The notes under the pieces: model-generated
Database searches by the model: none
Told to the model about the DNA's origin: nothing
What the model saw: the letters and a program-made list of their open reading frames with translations, nothing else
Shown: positions 27,404 to 37,728 of the stretch, piece after piece
How the letters are laid out: every line of letters begins with the position of its first letter
Position numbering within the stretch: the stretch's first letter is position 1
DNA from: Thalassolituus maritimus
Lineage (GTDB): Bacteria > Pseudomonadota > Gammaproteobacteria > Pseudomonadales > Oceanobacteraceae
Direction: 5' to 3'
DNA: 64,000 nt
Assembly: GCF_900156675.1 (NCBI RefSeq)
Contig: NZ_FTOH01000012.1
Span: 42,664 to 106,663 of the forward strand
Made by a program: the position numbers and the translations under genes

Positions 27404-28572
27404 AAAACACCTCTGCACACTGTGGCTACGGCTATATCGTCCGGCACTTCTTCGTGCCCGGCAACGCCTGCTATTGACCAGAAGGTGTCCAGCTTACCTT
27501 CCGACTCACTGGCCATCGCCAGCAACCTACTCTCCTTATCATTCAAGGACGCTTCATCAATTATTTCCAGTATTCCATCTGAAAACATCATAAGACGAAA
27601 GTCATCTGCCAACTCGACATCAATCGACTTGTACTCCGCCTCCTTGAATAACCCAACCGGCATCCCGCGCCCTTCAAAGAACCGTGCCTCGCCATTACTG
27701 ATCAGGACAGGCATAGGAAAGTGTCCTCCTACAGAGTACGAGAGAACACCCGTCGATAGCGTCAGCACTCCGTAAAACATCGTCAGGTGTTTATCGAGTT
27801 CAGACGCCAGCAGCTCATTATTAATACGACCAAGAACCAGATCTGGTTTAAGAATGTCGTCACTCGAGCCCCGCTGAAAGTTTCTTTTCAATCGGTAGGT
27901 AAGGTTCTTAAGAAGAACAGTGACAAACGCCGACGACGCTCCATGCCCTGACACGTCGGCGATATAAAACGCCAGGCGGTCATCGTCAACTTCCATAAAA
28001 TCCAGAAAATCGCCACTGAGCATGAGAGATGGCTGAAGCTTATGCTCACAGAAAACATCATCCATATTCAATGGTTCAGGAAGCATGCGCAGCTGGGCAT
28101 GACGTCCAGCTTGCTGGTCGGCACGAAGCTCGTCCAAGCCGAGCTTCAGCTCACGATTCGTTGCTTCCAGATGCTCCCGGTAGGCCTTATTTTCGCGCTG
28201 CAACGTCTGGTGACTCAGGGCTTTGCGCAATGAATGAACCAACACCTCCAGATCCAGGATTGGCTTCACCAGAAAGTCAGCAGCTCCGAGGCGCAACGCA
28301 CGCACGACATCATCCATCACTCCTGCACCGGAAACAACGATCACGGGCAGATCCGGGTGGTTTTCGCGTAGCTTCTCGAGAAGCTGAATACCATGCATAC
28401 CCGGCATCTTCAGATCGCAGATAACTGCGTCCGGAACAGCAACTTCAATCACGTCCAGTGCTTCTTGCGCACTGCCCGCGGACTGCATGTGGTAATCACA
28501 GTCATCAAGGTAAGCAACTACACTGTCCCGAACAGTGGAATCATCATCAATGACCAGCACGGTCGCGGCCAT
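27400..28572 (-). CDS. hsbR: Response regulator with PP2C-type phosphatase domain, HsbR-like
   Basis: 390 residues: a receiver domain (1-120, phospho-acceptor Asp near 53 in ICDLKMPG, Lys in FLVKP), a coiled-coil linker (about 125-165) and a SpoIIE/PP2C domain (SGDFLDFMEV, IADVSGHGASSAFV, MFSDGILEI). The metal-binding Asp residues of the phosphatase are visible. HsbR of P. aeruginosa has this plan plus a short kinase-like end, which I do not see clearly here. It probably dephosphorylates the HsbA-like partner. A GGGGAGAGG ribosome site precedes the ATG. Confidence 0.8.
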   Translation of the reverse strand: MAATVLVIDDDSTVRDSVVAYLDDCDYHMQSAGSAQEALDVIEVAVPDAVICDLKMPGMHGIQLLEKLRENHPDLPVIVVSGAGVMDDVVRALRLGAADFLVKPILDLEVLVHSLRKALSHQTLQRENKAYREHLEATNRELKLGLDELRADQQAGRHAQLRMLPEPLNMDDVFCEHKLQPSLMLSGDFLDFMEVDDDRLAFYIADVSGHGASSAFVTVLLKNLTYRLKRNFQRGSSDDILKPDLVLGRINNELLASELDKHLTMFYGVLTLSTGVLSYSVGGHFPMPVLISNGEARFFEGRGMPVGLFKEAEYKSIDVELADDFRLMMFSDGILEIIDEASLNDKESRLLAMASESEGKLDTFWSIAGVAGHEEVPDDIAVATVCRGVL

Positions 28573-28756
28573 CAGCCTCTCCCCAGCGTCGAATATCTGG
28601 CGAACGGTACCTCTAACTCATAAGCAGTGCAACGGTTATGAAGCAATTGTCAGAAGCGCCGCAGGCTGAGCTGGCGATGGCATGAACTCTGCTTGATATC
28701 TGCTATAGATGTAAAAATAGTTTTGAAACATACCGCCGCCTACCTGAGGGGACCGC

Positions 28757-29059
28757 ATGCAAACATTGTCTCGCACCTACGAAGAAAAACGCCGCCACAT
28801 GAGAATGCAGATCGACGCGCCGGCTCAATTAATCACCAACGACGGCGAAACGCAGCAGGTGACCTGCATCGACCTCAGTAGTCATGGGATTCAATTAGAA
28901 AGTCATACTGCGTTAAAAGACGGGGAGCTGGCTGACTTTGTGCTGGCACCCGGCAGTGGCCCAGTGACGCCCTTACAGGCGAGAATTCGCGTCTGTCGCG
29001 TCCGGGAAATTGCACCGCAGGTATTCCGCGCCGGAGCAACGTTTGAATCACTCCAGTAG
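28757..29059 (+). CDS. PilZ-domain protein
   Basis: A 100-residue single PilZ domain. The c-di-GMP motifs are present: EEKRRHMRM (RxxxR, about 10-18) and CIDLSSHGIQL ([D/N]xSxxG, about 38-48), followed by RVCRVREIAPQVFRAGATFESL. It is a free-standing c-di-GMP receptor of unknown target. GAGGGGA precedes the ATG. It diverges from hsbR, whose pathway in Pseudomonas also touches c-di-GMP. Confidence 0.9.
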   Translation: MQTLSRTYEEKRRHMRMQIDAPAQLITNDGETQQVTCIDLSSHGIQLESHTALKDGELADFVLAPGSGPVTPLQARIRVCRVREIAPQVFRAGATFESLQ

Positions 29060-29164
29060 GTGCTACCCGAGGTAACCAGAGCCGCACAGAAAAGTCGGTT
29101 TCTGTTACCTCGAGACACTGGCGTGAAGGGTATTTAAAAGACTATGCAATCGTGCCGGTGGGGT

Positions 29165-29190
29165 TCAGGTGCCCAGACTGGGGCACCTGA
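29165..29190. other. Perfect hairpin downstream of nfuA
   Basis: TCAGGTGCCC (29165-29174), a 6-nt loop, GGGCACCTGA (29181-29190). A 10-bp perfect stem between the PilZ gene and the nfuA 3' end. It has no T-run on either side, so it is not a standard intrinsic terminator, though it may protect or attenuate transcripts. Confidence 0.5.
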
Positions 29191-29218
29191 CAGGTATTAC
29201 TTGAAACAGGTATTACTT
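29190..29218. repeat. Direct repeat at the nfuA 3' end
   Basis: ACAGGTATTACTT occurs at 29190-29202 and again at 29206-29218, three bases apart. The second copy covers the last codons of nfuA, so the first looks like a small tandem duplication of the gene end. Confidence 0.85.
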
Positions 29219-29803
29219 AAAGTAGGCGTTTTCAGTCTGCGTGTGGTCGGTCACGTCACGCACACTCTGTATCTCGGGCACTTTCGCTACCAGCGTCGCC
29301 TCAACACCATCTTTCAGTGTCATATCTACGGCACTGCACCCCTGACAGCCTCCACCAAACTTAAGAATCGCCACACCTTCTTCAGTTAACTCGACAAGGC
29401 TGACCTCACCGCCATGAGAGGCAAGTCCGGGATTGATCTCAGTGTAGAGAATGTAGTTGATTCTTTCCTCTACCGGGCTGTCTTCGCTGACTTTGGGCAT
29501 CTTCGCATTCGGAGCCTTGATCGTAAGCTGGCCGCCCATACGGTCTTTCGCGAAGTCGATCTTCGATTCTTCGAGGTAAGGAATGCTCATTGCCTCAACA
29601 TACACATTGAGCTTATCCATCTTCTGCAGTACGTCACTCGGATTCACCTCATCCGGGCGACAATACGCCAGGCATGTCTCTGCGTGGCGGGTACCGGGCT
29701 GAGTGATAAATATGCGTACAGACATACCTTCGACTGTCTGTTTTTCAAGAAGGCCTGCCAGATATTCTTCAGCATCCGGCGTAATCTCAACGTATGTAGT
29801 CAT
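29213..29803 (-). CDS. nfuA: Fe/S biogenesis protein NfuA
   Basis: A scaffold/carrier that delivers [4Fe-4S] clusters. The 196 residues comprise a degenerate A-type domain (1-95) and a NifU-like C-terminal domain with the CxxC cluster site GGGCQGCS (Cys near 153 and 156). The ATG at 29803 is chosen for the GGGAG site; the frame is open upstream to 29869 but lacks homology. It diverges from metH. Confidence 0.95.
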   Translation of the reverse strand: MTTYVEITPDAEEYLAGLLEKQTVEGMSVRIFITQPGTRHAETCLAYCRPDEVNPSDVLQKMDKLNVYVEAMSIPYLEESKIDFAKDRMGGQLTIKAPNAKMPKVSEDSPVEERINYILYTEINPGLASHGGEVSLVELTEEGVAILKFGGGCQGCSAVDMTLKDGVEATLVAKVPEIQSVRDVTDHTQTENAYFK

Positions 29804-29975
29804 ATGACTCCCTCGTAAACTTGCGCGCATTGTAACGTATATGGGGGCTCTTACGAAATACCCAAGCAAAACAGTCGGGTTTTACTCTGCTGCACCACTC
29901 AGCCCGAAAACAGGACACAAGACATCCACTCTGGTAATATTTGCCGCCATTTTTCGCCAGTTACCCGATAGTGTT

Positions 29976-32900
29976 ATGAGTTCAAACAACGACAACCTGA
30001 TCCAACAGCGTCAACAACGAATCGCGACCCTGAAAAAGAACATGCAGGAGCGCATTCATATTCTCGATGGCGGCATGGGGACTCTTATTCAGAGCCATCA
30101 ACTGGAAGAAGCCGACTATCGGGGCGAACGCTTTGCCGACATCAGTCAGGACGTCAAGGGTAACAACGACCTCCTGGTGATCACCCAGCCTGAAATCATT
30201 GCAGGCATCCACCGTCAGTATTACGAAGCCGGGGCGGATATCGTTGAAACAAACAGTTTCAACTCAACGCGAGTCTCTCAGGCTGACTACGATATGGAGG
30301 ATCTGGTACCTGAACTCAATCGCGCCGCAGCGGCAGTGGCTCGCCAGGTCGCTGACGAAGTAGAAGCCGAAACGGGCATCCCGCGTTACGTTGCTGGTGT
30401 TCTGGGCCCTACCAGTAAAACGTGTTCCATTTCACCGGACGTAAACGATCCGGGTTATCGAGCCATCACCTTCGACCAGCTCGTCGAAGAATACATCGAG
30501 GCCACCGAAGGCCTGATGGACGGCGGCGCCGACATTATTCTGATCGAAACCGTATTCGACACCCTGAATGCTAAAGCGGCCGTCTTTGCGGTCCAGGAAG
30601 TCTTCGAGCAGCGTGGTGAAGAACTGCCGATCATGATCTCGGGTACGATTACTGACGCCTCTGGACGTACGCTTTCTGGCCAGACCGCAGAAGCTTTCTA
30701 CAACTCGCTGGCGCACGCCAAGCCACTGACCATCGGTCTGAACTGTGCTCTGGGTGCAGAAGAGCTGCGCCCGCACGTCGAAGAGCTGTCCAATAAATCG
30801 AACTGCTACGTATCCGCACACCCGAACGCGGGCCTGCCCAACGAATTCGGTGAATACGATCAGTCGCCGGAAGAAATGGCGGTCATCGTTGAAGAATTCG
30901 CAGCCAGCGGCTTCCTGAATATCATCGGTGGTTGCTGTGGTACTTCACCGGCGCACATCAAAGCCATTGCTGAAGCCGTGAAGAAGCATAAGCCGCGCAC
31001 GATCCCTGAGATCAAACCAGCCTGCCGCCTGTCTGGCCTTGAGCCGTTTAACTTTGATGAAACCAGCCTGTTTGTTAACGTCGGCGAGCGCGCCAACGTC
31101 ACAGGTTCTGCGAAGTTCAAGCGCCTGATCAAAGAAGAAAATTACGACGAAGCGCTGGAAATTGCCCGCCTTCAGGTTGAAAACGGTGCTCAGATCATCG
31201 ATATCAACATGGACGAAGGCATGCTCGATTCTGAAGCGGCCATGGTTCGTTATCTGAATCTGATTGCCTCTGAGCCGGACATTGCCCGTGTTCCAGTCAT
31301 GGTCGACTCATCGAAGTGGGAAATCATCGAAGCTGGCCTGAAGTGCATTCAGGGTAAAGCTGTCGTGAACTCCATCTCGCTTAAAGAAGGTGAAGAGGAA
31401 TTCATCGAGAAAGCCAAACGCTGCAAGCGATATGGCGCCGCCGTTGTTGTCATGGCGTTCGATGAAACAGGCCAGGCCGACACCGAACAGCGCAAAAACG
31501 AAATCTGTGAGCGTTCTTACCGCGTTCTCGTCGACAAAGTGGGCTTCGCGCCAGAAGATATTATCTTCGATCCGAACATTTTCGCTGTGGCCACCGGCAT
31601 CGAAGAGCACAACAATTACGCTGTGGACTTTATTAACAGCTGTAAGTACATCACCGAAAACCTGCCACACGCCAAAATCTCTGGCGGCGTGAGTAACGTT
31701 TCCTTCTCGTTCCGTGGGAATGAGCCGGTACGTGAAGCCATCCACTCGGTATTCCTGTACTACGCCATCAAGAACGGTCTGAGCATGGGTATCGTCAACG
31801 CTGGTCAGCTGGCGGTGTACGACGACTTACCGGCAGAACTTAAGGACCGCGTCGAAGACGTCATTCTTAATAAGCGCGAAGACGGTACTGACCGCCTTCT
31901 CGAAATTGCTGAAAAGTACCGCGGCGATGGTTCTGCTCAGGAGAAAGAAACCGAAGAGTGGCGTTCACTGCCAGTGGCTGAGCGCCTGACCCATGCCCTA
32001 GTAAAAGGCATCAACTCGTTCGTCGAAGAAGATACCGAAGAAGCCCGTCAGATGTTCGATCGCCCGATTGAAGTGATCGAAGGTCCTCTGATGGACGGCA
32101 TGAATGTGGTCGGCGATCTGTTTGGCTCAGGTAAAATGTTCCTGCCTCAGGTCGTAAAAAGCGCCCGCGTAATGAAACAGGCGGTTGCCTACCTGCTGCC
32201 GTACATCGAAGCAGAGAAAGACGGTAAGTCTGAGTCTCAGGGCAAGATCCTGATGGCCACTGTTAAGGGTGACGTACACGATATCGGTAAGAACATCGTG
32301 GGCGTGGTCCTGCAGTGTAATAACTTTGAGGTCGTTGACCTTGGCGTGATGGTCCCTGCCGACAAGATTCTGAAAGTCGCCAAAGAAGAAAACTGCGACA
32401 TCATCGGCCTCTCTGGTCTGATCACTCCGTCACTCGACGAAATGGTCCACGTTGCACGTGAAATGCAACGTCTCGACTACCAGATCCCACTGATGATTGG
32501 TGGTGCGACAACGTCTAAGGCGCACACGGCCGTTAAGATCGAACCTCAGTTCCAGAACGACATTGCGGTCTACGTGCCCGACGCATCCCGCGCGGTAGGT
32601 GTCGCCCAGAAGCTCGTTTCTCCTGAAGCCAAGAAGTTGTTTATTGAAGAACGCCGCGAAGAGTACATCGCTGTGCGTGAGCGGAACGCAAACCGCAAGG
32701 CCAAGGCACTGCTTCCGTACGAAAAGGCCTGCGAAAACGCATTCACGGCTGACTGGGCGAACTATCAGGCACCGAAGCCAAATAAGCCTGGCCTGAGTGT
32801 GTACGAAAACTTCGATCTCGCCGAGCTGGTTGATTACATCGACTGGACGCCCTTCTTTATGTCGTGGGAGCTGGCCGGTAAATTCCCGCGCATTCTCGAA

Positions 32901-33686
32901 GACGAAGTGGTTGGTGAAGCCGCAACTAACCTGTTCAAAGACGCTCAGGCAATGCTGAAACGCATCGTCGATGAGAAGCTGTTCAATGCCCGTGGCGTTG
33001 TCGGTCTCTGGCCAGCCAACAAGCGCGGTAACGATGACATCGTCGTCTTCAACGAAGATGGCTCGGCGGAACTCGCTGTACTGCATCAACTTCGCCAGCA
33101 AACCGACAAGCCAACGGCACAGCCAAACTACTCACTTGCCGACTTCGTTGCTCCCGAAGGCACAACCGATGACTACATGGGCGGCTTTATTGTTACTGCA
33201 GGCATCGAGGCTGAAAAACTGGCCAACGATTACGATGCGAACCATGACGATTACAACAGCATCATGATGAAAGCCCTGGCCGACCGCCTGGCCGAGGCCT
33301 TTGCTGAGCGTATGCACGAAATCGTCCGCAAGGATCTCTGGGGCTACGCGCCTGACGAGGCTCTCGACAACGAAGCGCTCATCAAAGAAAAGTATCAGGG
33401 TATCCGCCCGGCACCAGGCTACCCGGCTTGTCCGGACCATACCGAGAAAGCGACCCTCTTCCGCCTGTTGGACGGAGAAGCGAATACCGGTGTGTCTCTG
33501 ACTGAAAACTTTGCCATGACACCAGCAGCGTCTGTCAGTGGCTGGTACTTCTCCCACCCTGAGTCGAAGTACTTTGGCCTGGGTAAGATCGACAAAGATC
33601 AGGTCACGGACATCGCTGCCCGCAAGGATATGGATCTGGAGCAGATGGAGCGCTGGTTAGCGCCAAACCTGTCTTACGACCGCTAA
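29976..33686 (+). CDS. metH: Cobalamin-dependent methionine synthase MetH
   Basis: Transfers methyl from methyltetrahydrofolate through cobalamin to homocysteine. At 1236 residues all four modules are present: the homocysteine domain ([11 protein letters not shown] at about 30-40, zinc Cys in GGCCGTSP), the folate domain ([17 protein letters not shown]), the cobalamin domain (cap, then [10 protein letters not shown] with the lower-ligand His) and the activation domain with a SAM site ([11 protein letters not shown]). The ATG at 29976 is chosen on homology; the upstream extension to 29841 is non-homologous. The ribosome site is weak. No cobalamin riboswitch is visible in the 170-bp leader. Confidence 0.97.
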   Translation: MSSNNDNLIQQRQQRIATLKKNMQERIHILDGGMGTLIQSHQLEEADYRGERFADISQDVKGNNDLLVITQPEIIAGIHRQYYEAGADIVETNSFNSTRVSQADYDMEDLVPELNRAAAAVARQVADEVEAETGIPRYVAGVLGPTSKTCSISPDVNDPGYRAITFDQLVEEYIEATEGLMDGGADIILIETVFDTLNAKAAVFAVQEVFEQRGEELPIMISGTITDASGRTLSGQTAEAFYNSLAHAKPLTIGLNCALGAEELRPHVEELSNKSNCYVSAHPNAGLPNEFGEYDQSPEEMAVIVEEFAASGFLNIIGGCCGTSPAHIKAIAEAVKKHKPRTIPEIKPACRLSGLEPFNFDETSLFVNVGERANVTGSAKFKRLIKEENYDEALEIARLQVENGAQIIDINMDEGMLDSEAAMVRYLNLIASEPDIARVPVMVDSSKWEIIEAGLKCIQGKAVVNSISLKEGEEEFIEKAKRCKRYGAAVVVMAFDETGQADTEQRKNEICERSYRVLVDKVGFAPEDIIFDPNIFAVATGIEEHNNYAVDFINSCKYITENLPHAKISGGVSNVSFSFRGNEPVREAIHSVFLYYAIKNGLSMGIVNAGQLAVYDDLPAELKDRVEDVILNKREDGTDRLLEIAEKYRGDGSAQEKETEEWRSLPVAERLTHALVKGINSFVEEDTEEARQMFDRPIEVIEGPLMDGMNVVGDLFGSGKMFLPQVVKSARVMKQAVAYLLPYIEAEKDGKSESQGKILMATVKGDVHDIGKNIVGVVLQCNNFEVVDLGVMVPADKILKVAKEENCDIIGLSGLITPSLDEMVHVAREMQRLDYQIPLMIGGATTSKAHTAVKIEPQFQNDIAVYVPDASRAVGVAQKLVSPEAKKLFIEERREEYIAVRERNANRKAKALLPYEKACENAFTADWANYQAPKPNKPGLSVYENFDLAELVDYIDWTPFFMSWELAGKFPRILEDEVVGEAATNLFKDAQAMLKRIVDEKLFNARGVVGLWPANKRGNDDIVVFNEDGSAELAVLHQLRQQTDKPTAQPNYSLADFVAPEGTTDDYMGGFIVTAGIEAEKLANDYDANHDDYNSIMMKALADRLAEAFAERMHEIVRKDLWGYAPDEALDNEALIKEKYQGIRPAPGYPACPDHTEKATLFRLLDGEANTGVSLTENFAMTPAASVSGWYFSHPESKYFGLGKIDKDQVTDIAARKDMDLEQMERWLAPNLSYDR

Positions 33687-33702
33687 GGAGTTCTGAGCTG
33701 AT

Positions 33703-35076
33703 ATGCAGTTCAGCCGTCTCTTACTGTCGAGGCTCAGCCGCGTCGAACTGACGCGACTGAACCGCATCCTTATCATTGGCATCCCAATTATTGGCAGCAT
33801 GCTCTCTCAGAGCATCACCAACCTGATTGATGCCGCGATGGTCGGCCAGCTCAATGACGTGGCCCTGGCTGGCGTCGGTATCGGTAGTTACGCCAACTTC
33901 CTGTGTGTTTCCGTCATGATGGGACTGTCTGCCGCCGTGCAGGCCATCGTATCCCGGCACTACGGCGCCCGACGCCACCACAGGACCACTGAGCCTCTCT
34001 TCGCAGGCCTGTTCCTGACGCTTCTGATCGGTATTCCCTCGACCATCCTGTTTATTGCATTTGCAGAACAGTACATCGGCCTATACACCAATGACGCAGC
34101 CGTTATTGCTGTGGCGTCCGAGTACTTTTCATGGCGCACCGCCGCCCTCACCTTCGTCGGCATGACCTTTGTATTCAGAGGGTTCTGGAGTGGTATCGGG
34201 GAAAGCGCGGTATACCTGAAGATTGCACTCATCATGCACCTGAGCAATATCGTGTTCAGCTATTTCCTGATCTTCGGACTGACAGCCTTTGGGACTACCT
34301 ATTGGGAAGGTTTCGGCGCCGTAGGTTCTGGCATGGGGTCAGCGGCATCGCTCGTACTTGCCGCAGGACTCTTCTATTGGCGTACGTTTGCGCTGGACAC
34401 CCGCTTCCGCCAGCTTTATCACTTAAGCCGCAAGACCATCCGCCAACTGGTGCGCCTGGCAATTCCAAACTCGGTTAGCCAGACACTGTTCGCTCTCGGC
34501 CTGAGTGTACTCTTCTGGATCATTGGTTTAATCGGCACCCAGGAGCAGGCGATTGGCCACATTCTAACGCAGCTGTCCCTGCTACTGATCATGCCTGCCG
34601 TAGGCCTCGGCATCGCTGGCGCAAGCCTTGTGGGCCATGCTCTTGGAGCAGAAGAAAAGGAAAATGCTCACCGCTGGGGCTGGGATGTCCTGAGAGTATC
34701 TGTCGTCATCATGGCCCTTCTCGGCCTGCCGATGTGGATAGCCCCACACGCGGTACTGACTATCTTTACGAACGATGCCGCACTCATTGAACTTGGCACA
34801 TGGCCTTTACGTATTCTCGGCTTCGCCATCGCTTTTGAAGTCGCATCCATCATATTTAACCAGACACTTCTCGGCGCAGGCGCCAGCAAGCAGGTCCTCA
34901 AAATCAATCTGGTGATGCAGTGGGCGGTTTTCCTGCCGCTCGCCTGGGTTATCGGACCATACCTTGGACTTGGCCTGACAGGCATCTGGATTTTACAGGC
35001 TTGCCAGCGCATGGCTCTCGCGATCATTTACGGAACCATATGGAGCCGTAAGCACTGGGCGCACATCAAGGTTTAA
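33703..35076 (+). CDS. MATE-family efflux transporter
   Basis: 457 residues with about 12 membrane helices in two related halves. Family features include IGIPIIGSMLSQSITNLIDAAMVGQL in helix 1, VSRHYGARR after helix 3 and GLGIAGASLVGHALGA in the second half. It is of the NorM/DinF-like type, exporting cationic compounds with Na+ or H+; the substrate is unknown. It starts 17 bp after metH with GGAG upstream, probably on the same transcript. Confidence 0.9.
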   Translation: MQFSRLLLSRLSRVELTRLNRILIIGIPIIGSMLSQSITNLIDAAMVGQLNDVALAGVGIGSYANFLCVSVMMGLSAAVQAIVSRHYGARRHHRTTEPLFAGLFLTLLIGIPSTILFIAFAEQYIGLYTNDAAVIAVASEYFSWRTAALTFVGMTFVFRGFWSGIGESAVYLKIALIMHLSNIVFSYFLIFGLTAFGTTYWEGFGAVGSGMGSAASLVLAAGLFYWRTFALDTRFRQLYHLSRKTIRQLVRLAIPNSVSQTLFALGLSVLFWIIGLIGTQEQAIGHILTQLSLLLIMPAVGLGIAGASLVGHALGAEEKENAHRWGWDVLRVSVVIMALLGLPMWIAPHAVLTIFTNDAALIELGTWPLRILGFAIAFEVASIIFNQTLLGAGASKQVLKINLVMQWAVFLPLAWVIGPYLGLGLTGIWILQACQRMALAIIYGTIWSRKHWAHIKV

Positions 35077-35151
35077 TGATCTAAATTTGTCTTGCTCAGG
35101 GAAAGATCACGTATTAGCGTATGCGGATAAGACGGACTCAGAGTTTACTTT

Positions 35152-35931
35152 ATGCCTGTTCAGCTACCTGGAACACCGCCATCAGCCTATAAAGGTATTT
35201 CGCGGGTGATCGCACACCGTGGAGCAAGTGGTAGCGCACCGGAGAACACAGCGTCGGCCATGATCGAAGCCGTTCGTCAGGGCGCAGACTGGGCAGAAGT
35301 CGATGTCACTATCAGTGCTGACGGTCACGCCATCATTTTCCATGACCATAACCTCGTTCGATGCACCGATGGCAAAGGTCTGGTGATTCAGAAGACATTG
35401 GCAGAGCTGAAAGCGCTCGATGCCGGTAGCTGGTTCTCCCCCTTTTCATCCGACGAACGGATACTGACGCTTGAAGAGTTGCTCATTCTGGCGGACTCAC
35501 TCAATCTCAGTCTTAACCTCGAAATAAAACCCACTATTGGCCGCGAAGCTGAAACCGTCTGGGCGATGCAGCAGGTTTTACGCAAGACCCCTTTTGGTCA
35601 GTCGATACTACTCTCCAGCTTTAACTACTTCGCTTTAAAGGAAGCGCAGTCGCTACTCTCTCATTACACCCGCGCTCTGAACGTTGAGGCGATTCCTGCT
35701 GACTGGCAGGACCGCATGGAATCGGTGGGCGCAACCGGCCTACATTTCGATGCCGAATTTATTGATACCGACATGATCGGGGAAGTAGTCAGCGCAGGCA
35801 CTCCACTCGCCTGCTTCACCGTTAATAGCCTTGAGTTAGCCCAGAAGCTTTACCGCGCTGGTGTGTCCTCCGTTTTCACCGATTACCCAGACAGACTCCT
35901 GCTTGATGCGAGACCTGTTTCCCGCCATTGA
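35152..35931 (+). CDS. Glycerophosphodiester phosphodiesterase (UgpQ-type)
   Basis: A 259-residue cytoplasmic GDPD. The catalytic elements are visible: VIAHRGASGSAPENT (His-Arg, Glu), AEVDVTISADG (metal Glu/Asp), FHDHNLVRCTDG (second His) and NLEIKP (Glu, Lys). It lacks a signal peptide, like UgpQ. It hydrolyses deacylated phospholipids to glycerol 3-phosphate and an alcohol. No strong ribosome site is seen. Confidence 0.92.
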   Translation: MPVQLPGTPPSAYKGISRVIAHRGASGSAPENTASAMIEAVRQGADWAEVDVTISADGHAIIFHDHNLVRCTDGKGLVIQKTLAELKALDAGSWFSPFSSDERILTLEELLILADSLNLSLNLEIKPTIGREAETVWAMQQVLRKTPFGQSILLSSFNYFALKEAQSLLSHYTRALNVEAIPADWQDRMESVGATGLHFDAEFIDTDMIGEVVSAGTPLACFTVNSLELAQKLYRAGVSSVFTDYPDRLLLDARPVSRH

Positions 35932-35943
35932 GCGCAACAAGAA

Positions 35944-35962
35944 TAATCGGCAAAACCGATTA
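35944..35962. promoter_or_regulatory. Hairpin/operator upstream of cysI
   Basis: TAATCGG, loop CAAAA, CCGATTA: a perfect 7-bp inverted repeat 13 bp after the GDPD stop and 93 bp before cysI. A second small repeat (CTGA-TTT-TCAG) follows at about 35979-35989. It could be a weak terminator or a regulator site for cysI; no CysB consensus is recognised. Confidence 0.4.
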
Positions 35963-36054
35963 GTAATATTCGCATTTTCTGATTTTCAGATAAGCCGTTT
36001 CAGTTTAAAGTTCGCCCCTATTCCTATAATTCCAATTACTGCAACCGGATCACT

Positions 36055-37728
36055 ATGTACGTATACGATCAGTACGATCAGCAATTGCTGAACGAGCGCG
36101 TCGCCCAGTTTAAGGGCCAGATGGAGCGCTATCTGGACGGTAAGATCTCTGAAGAAGAGTTTCTGCCGCTGCGACTTCAAAACGGCATTTATGTGCAACG
36201 CTATGCACCTATGCTGCGCGTGGCTGTGCCATATGGCGCACTTAATTCCGCTCAGGTGCGCAAGCTGGCTTATGTTGCCCGCACTTACGACAAAGGGTAT
36301 GCGCATATCTCTACGCGCCAGAACGTCCAGTTTAACTGGCCAGAACTGGAGCAATGCCCTCAGATTCTCGCGGACCTCGCTGAAGTACAGATGCACGCTG
36401 TTCAGACCAGTGGTAACTGTATCCGTAACACCACGACTGACGAGTACGCCGGTGTGATCGCTGAAGAAATCGTTGATCCACGCCCTTACTGCGAGATCAT
36501 TCGCCAGTGGTCAACCTTTCACCCTGAGTTTGCCTTCCTGCCGCGTAAGTTCAAGATCGCTGTAAACGCAGTACCTGGACAGGACCGCGCAGCCATCACG
36601 ATGCATGACATCGGCATCAACATTGTTAAAAACGATGCGGGTGACATTGGCTACCGTGTTCTCGTTGGTGGTGGCCTTGGCCGCACCCCGATTCTGGGCG
36701 AAGAAATCTGTGCCTTCCTGCCAGAAGAAGACCTGCTGGCCTACCTTGATGCCGTTATTCGCGTGTACAACCAGTTTGGTCGCCGCGACAACAAGTACAA
36801 AGCTCGCATTAAAATCCTGGTTAAGGCCCTTGGCGTTGACCGTATGCGCGAGCTGGTCGAGGAAGAGTTCAACCGTCTCAAAGATGGTGAAGGCAAGCTG
36901 ACTCAGGCTGAACTGGAGCGCGTTAAGCAGCACTTCATCGACCCTGAGTACAAGACGCTCAGTGACAACCCGGTAGAGCTCACTGCAGCTAAGGAAGAGA
37001 ACAAAGCCTTCTCACGCTGGATGGAGCGCAACGTGCGTCAGCACAAGAAAGCTGGCTACGCTGTCGTTACTCTGACCTTGAAGCAGATCGGTACGCCACC
37101 GGGTGATATCACCGCAGAGCAGCTCGATCAGGTTGCTGACCTGGCCGATGAGTACAGCTTCGGCGAACTCCGCTCTACCCACAACCAGAACCTGGTACTG
37201 GCTGACGTCGAACAAACCGAACTGTTCGGCTTGTGGCAGAAACTGAAATCATTAGGCATGGCGACACCAACGCTGGGTCTCCTGACTGACATGATCTGCT
37301 GCCCGGGCGGTGACTTCTGTGCGCTTGCAAACGCCAAGTCTATTCCAGTTGCAGAAGCTATCCAGGCACGTTTTGAAAATCTTGATTACCTGTGGGATCT
37401 GGGTGAAATCGACCTGAATATCTCAGGCTGCATGAACGCGTGTGGTCACCACCACGTTGGCAATATCGGCGTTCTGGGTGTCGACAAAAAAGGCGAAGAG
37501 TTCTACCAGGTATCACTCGGTGGCAACTCTGGCGGCAACGATGCAGATGGCTCTTCACTGGGCAAGATTCTTGGACCTTCGTTCGCACGTGAGGCCATGC
37601 CTGATGTGATTGCCAAAATTCTCGATTTCTACGTAGACCAGCGTACTGACGGTGAATCTTTCCTCGAAGTCTATCGCCGCGTTGGCCACACCCCATTTAA
37701 GGAGGCTGTCTATGGCAAACCTGATTAA
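36055..37728 (+). CDS. cysI: Assimilatory sulfite reductase, siroheme/[4Fe-4S] subunit
   Basis: Reduces sulfite to sulfide for cysteine synthesis. The 557 residues contain two ferredoxin-like/siroheme repeats: STRQNVQFNWPE and TSGNCIRNTTTDEYAG in the first, and the cluster motifs MICCPGGDFCALAN and NISGCMNACGHHHVGNIG in the second. The type followed by a DUF934 gene is the one in Pseudomonas and probably takes electrons from ferredoxin or a separate reductase, as no CysJ gene is adjacent. It overlaps the DUF934 gene by 17 bp. Confidence 0.92.
   Translation: MYVYDQYDQQLLNERVAQFKGQMERYLDGKISEEEFLPLRLQNGIYVQRYAPMLRVAVPYGALNSAQVRKLAYVARTYDKGYAHISTRQNVQFNWPELEQCPQILADLAEVQMHAVQTSGNCIRNTTTDEYAGVIAEEIVDPRPYCEIIRQWSTFHPEFAFLPRKFKIAVNAVPGQDRAAITMHDIGINIVKNDAGDIGYRVLVGGGLGRTPILGEEICAFLPEEDLLAYLDAVIRVYNQFGRRDNKYKARIKILVKALGVDRMRELVEEEFNRLKDGEGKLTQAELERVKQHFIDPEYKTLSDNPVELTAAKEENKAFSRWMERNVRQHKKAGYAVVTLTLKQIGTPPGDITAEQLDQVADLADEYSFGELRSTHNQNLVLADVEQTELFGLWQKLKSLGMATPTLGLLTDMICCPGGDFCALANAKSIPVAEAIQARFENLDYLWDLGEIDLNISGCMNACGHHHVGNIGVLGVDKKGEEFYQVSLGGNSGGNDADGSSLGKILGPSFAREAMPDVIAKILDFYVDQRTDGESFLEVYRRVGHTPFKEAVYGKPD

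Noticed and set aside
29841..29975. Upstream extension of metH by 45 codons
   Set aside because: The extra residues do not match MetH and the region is the divergent leader with nfuA.
32430..33101. 223-codon ORF opposite metH
   Set aside because: Antisense shadow within metH; no start signal or recognisable domain.
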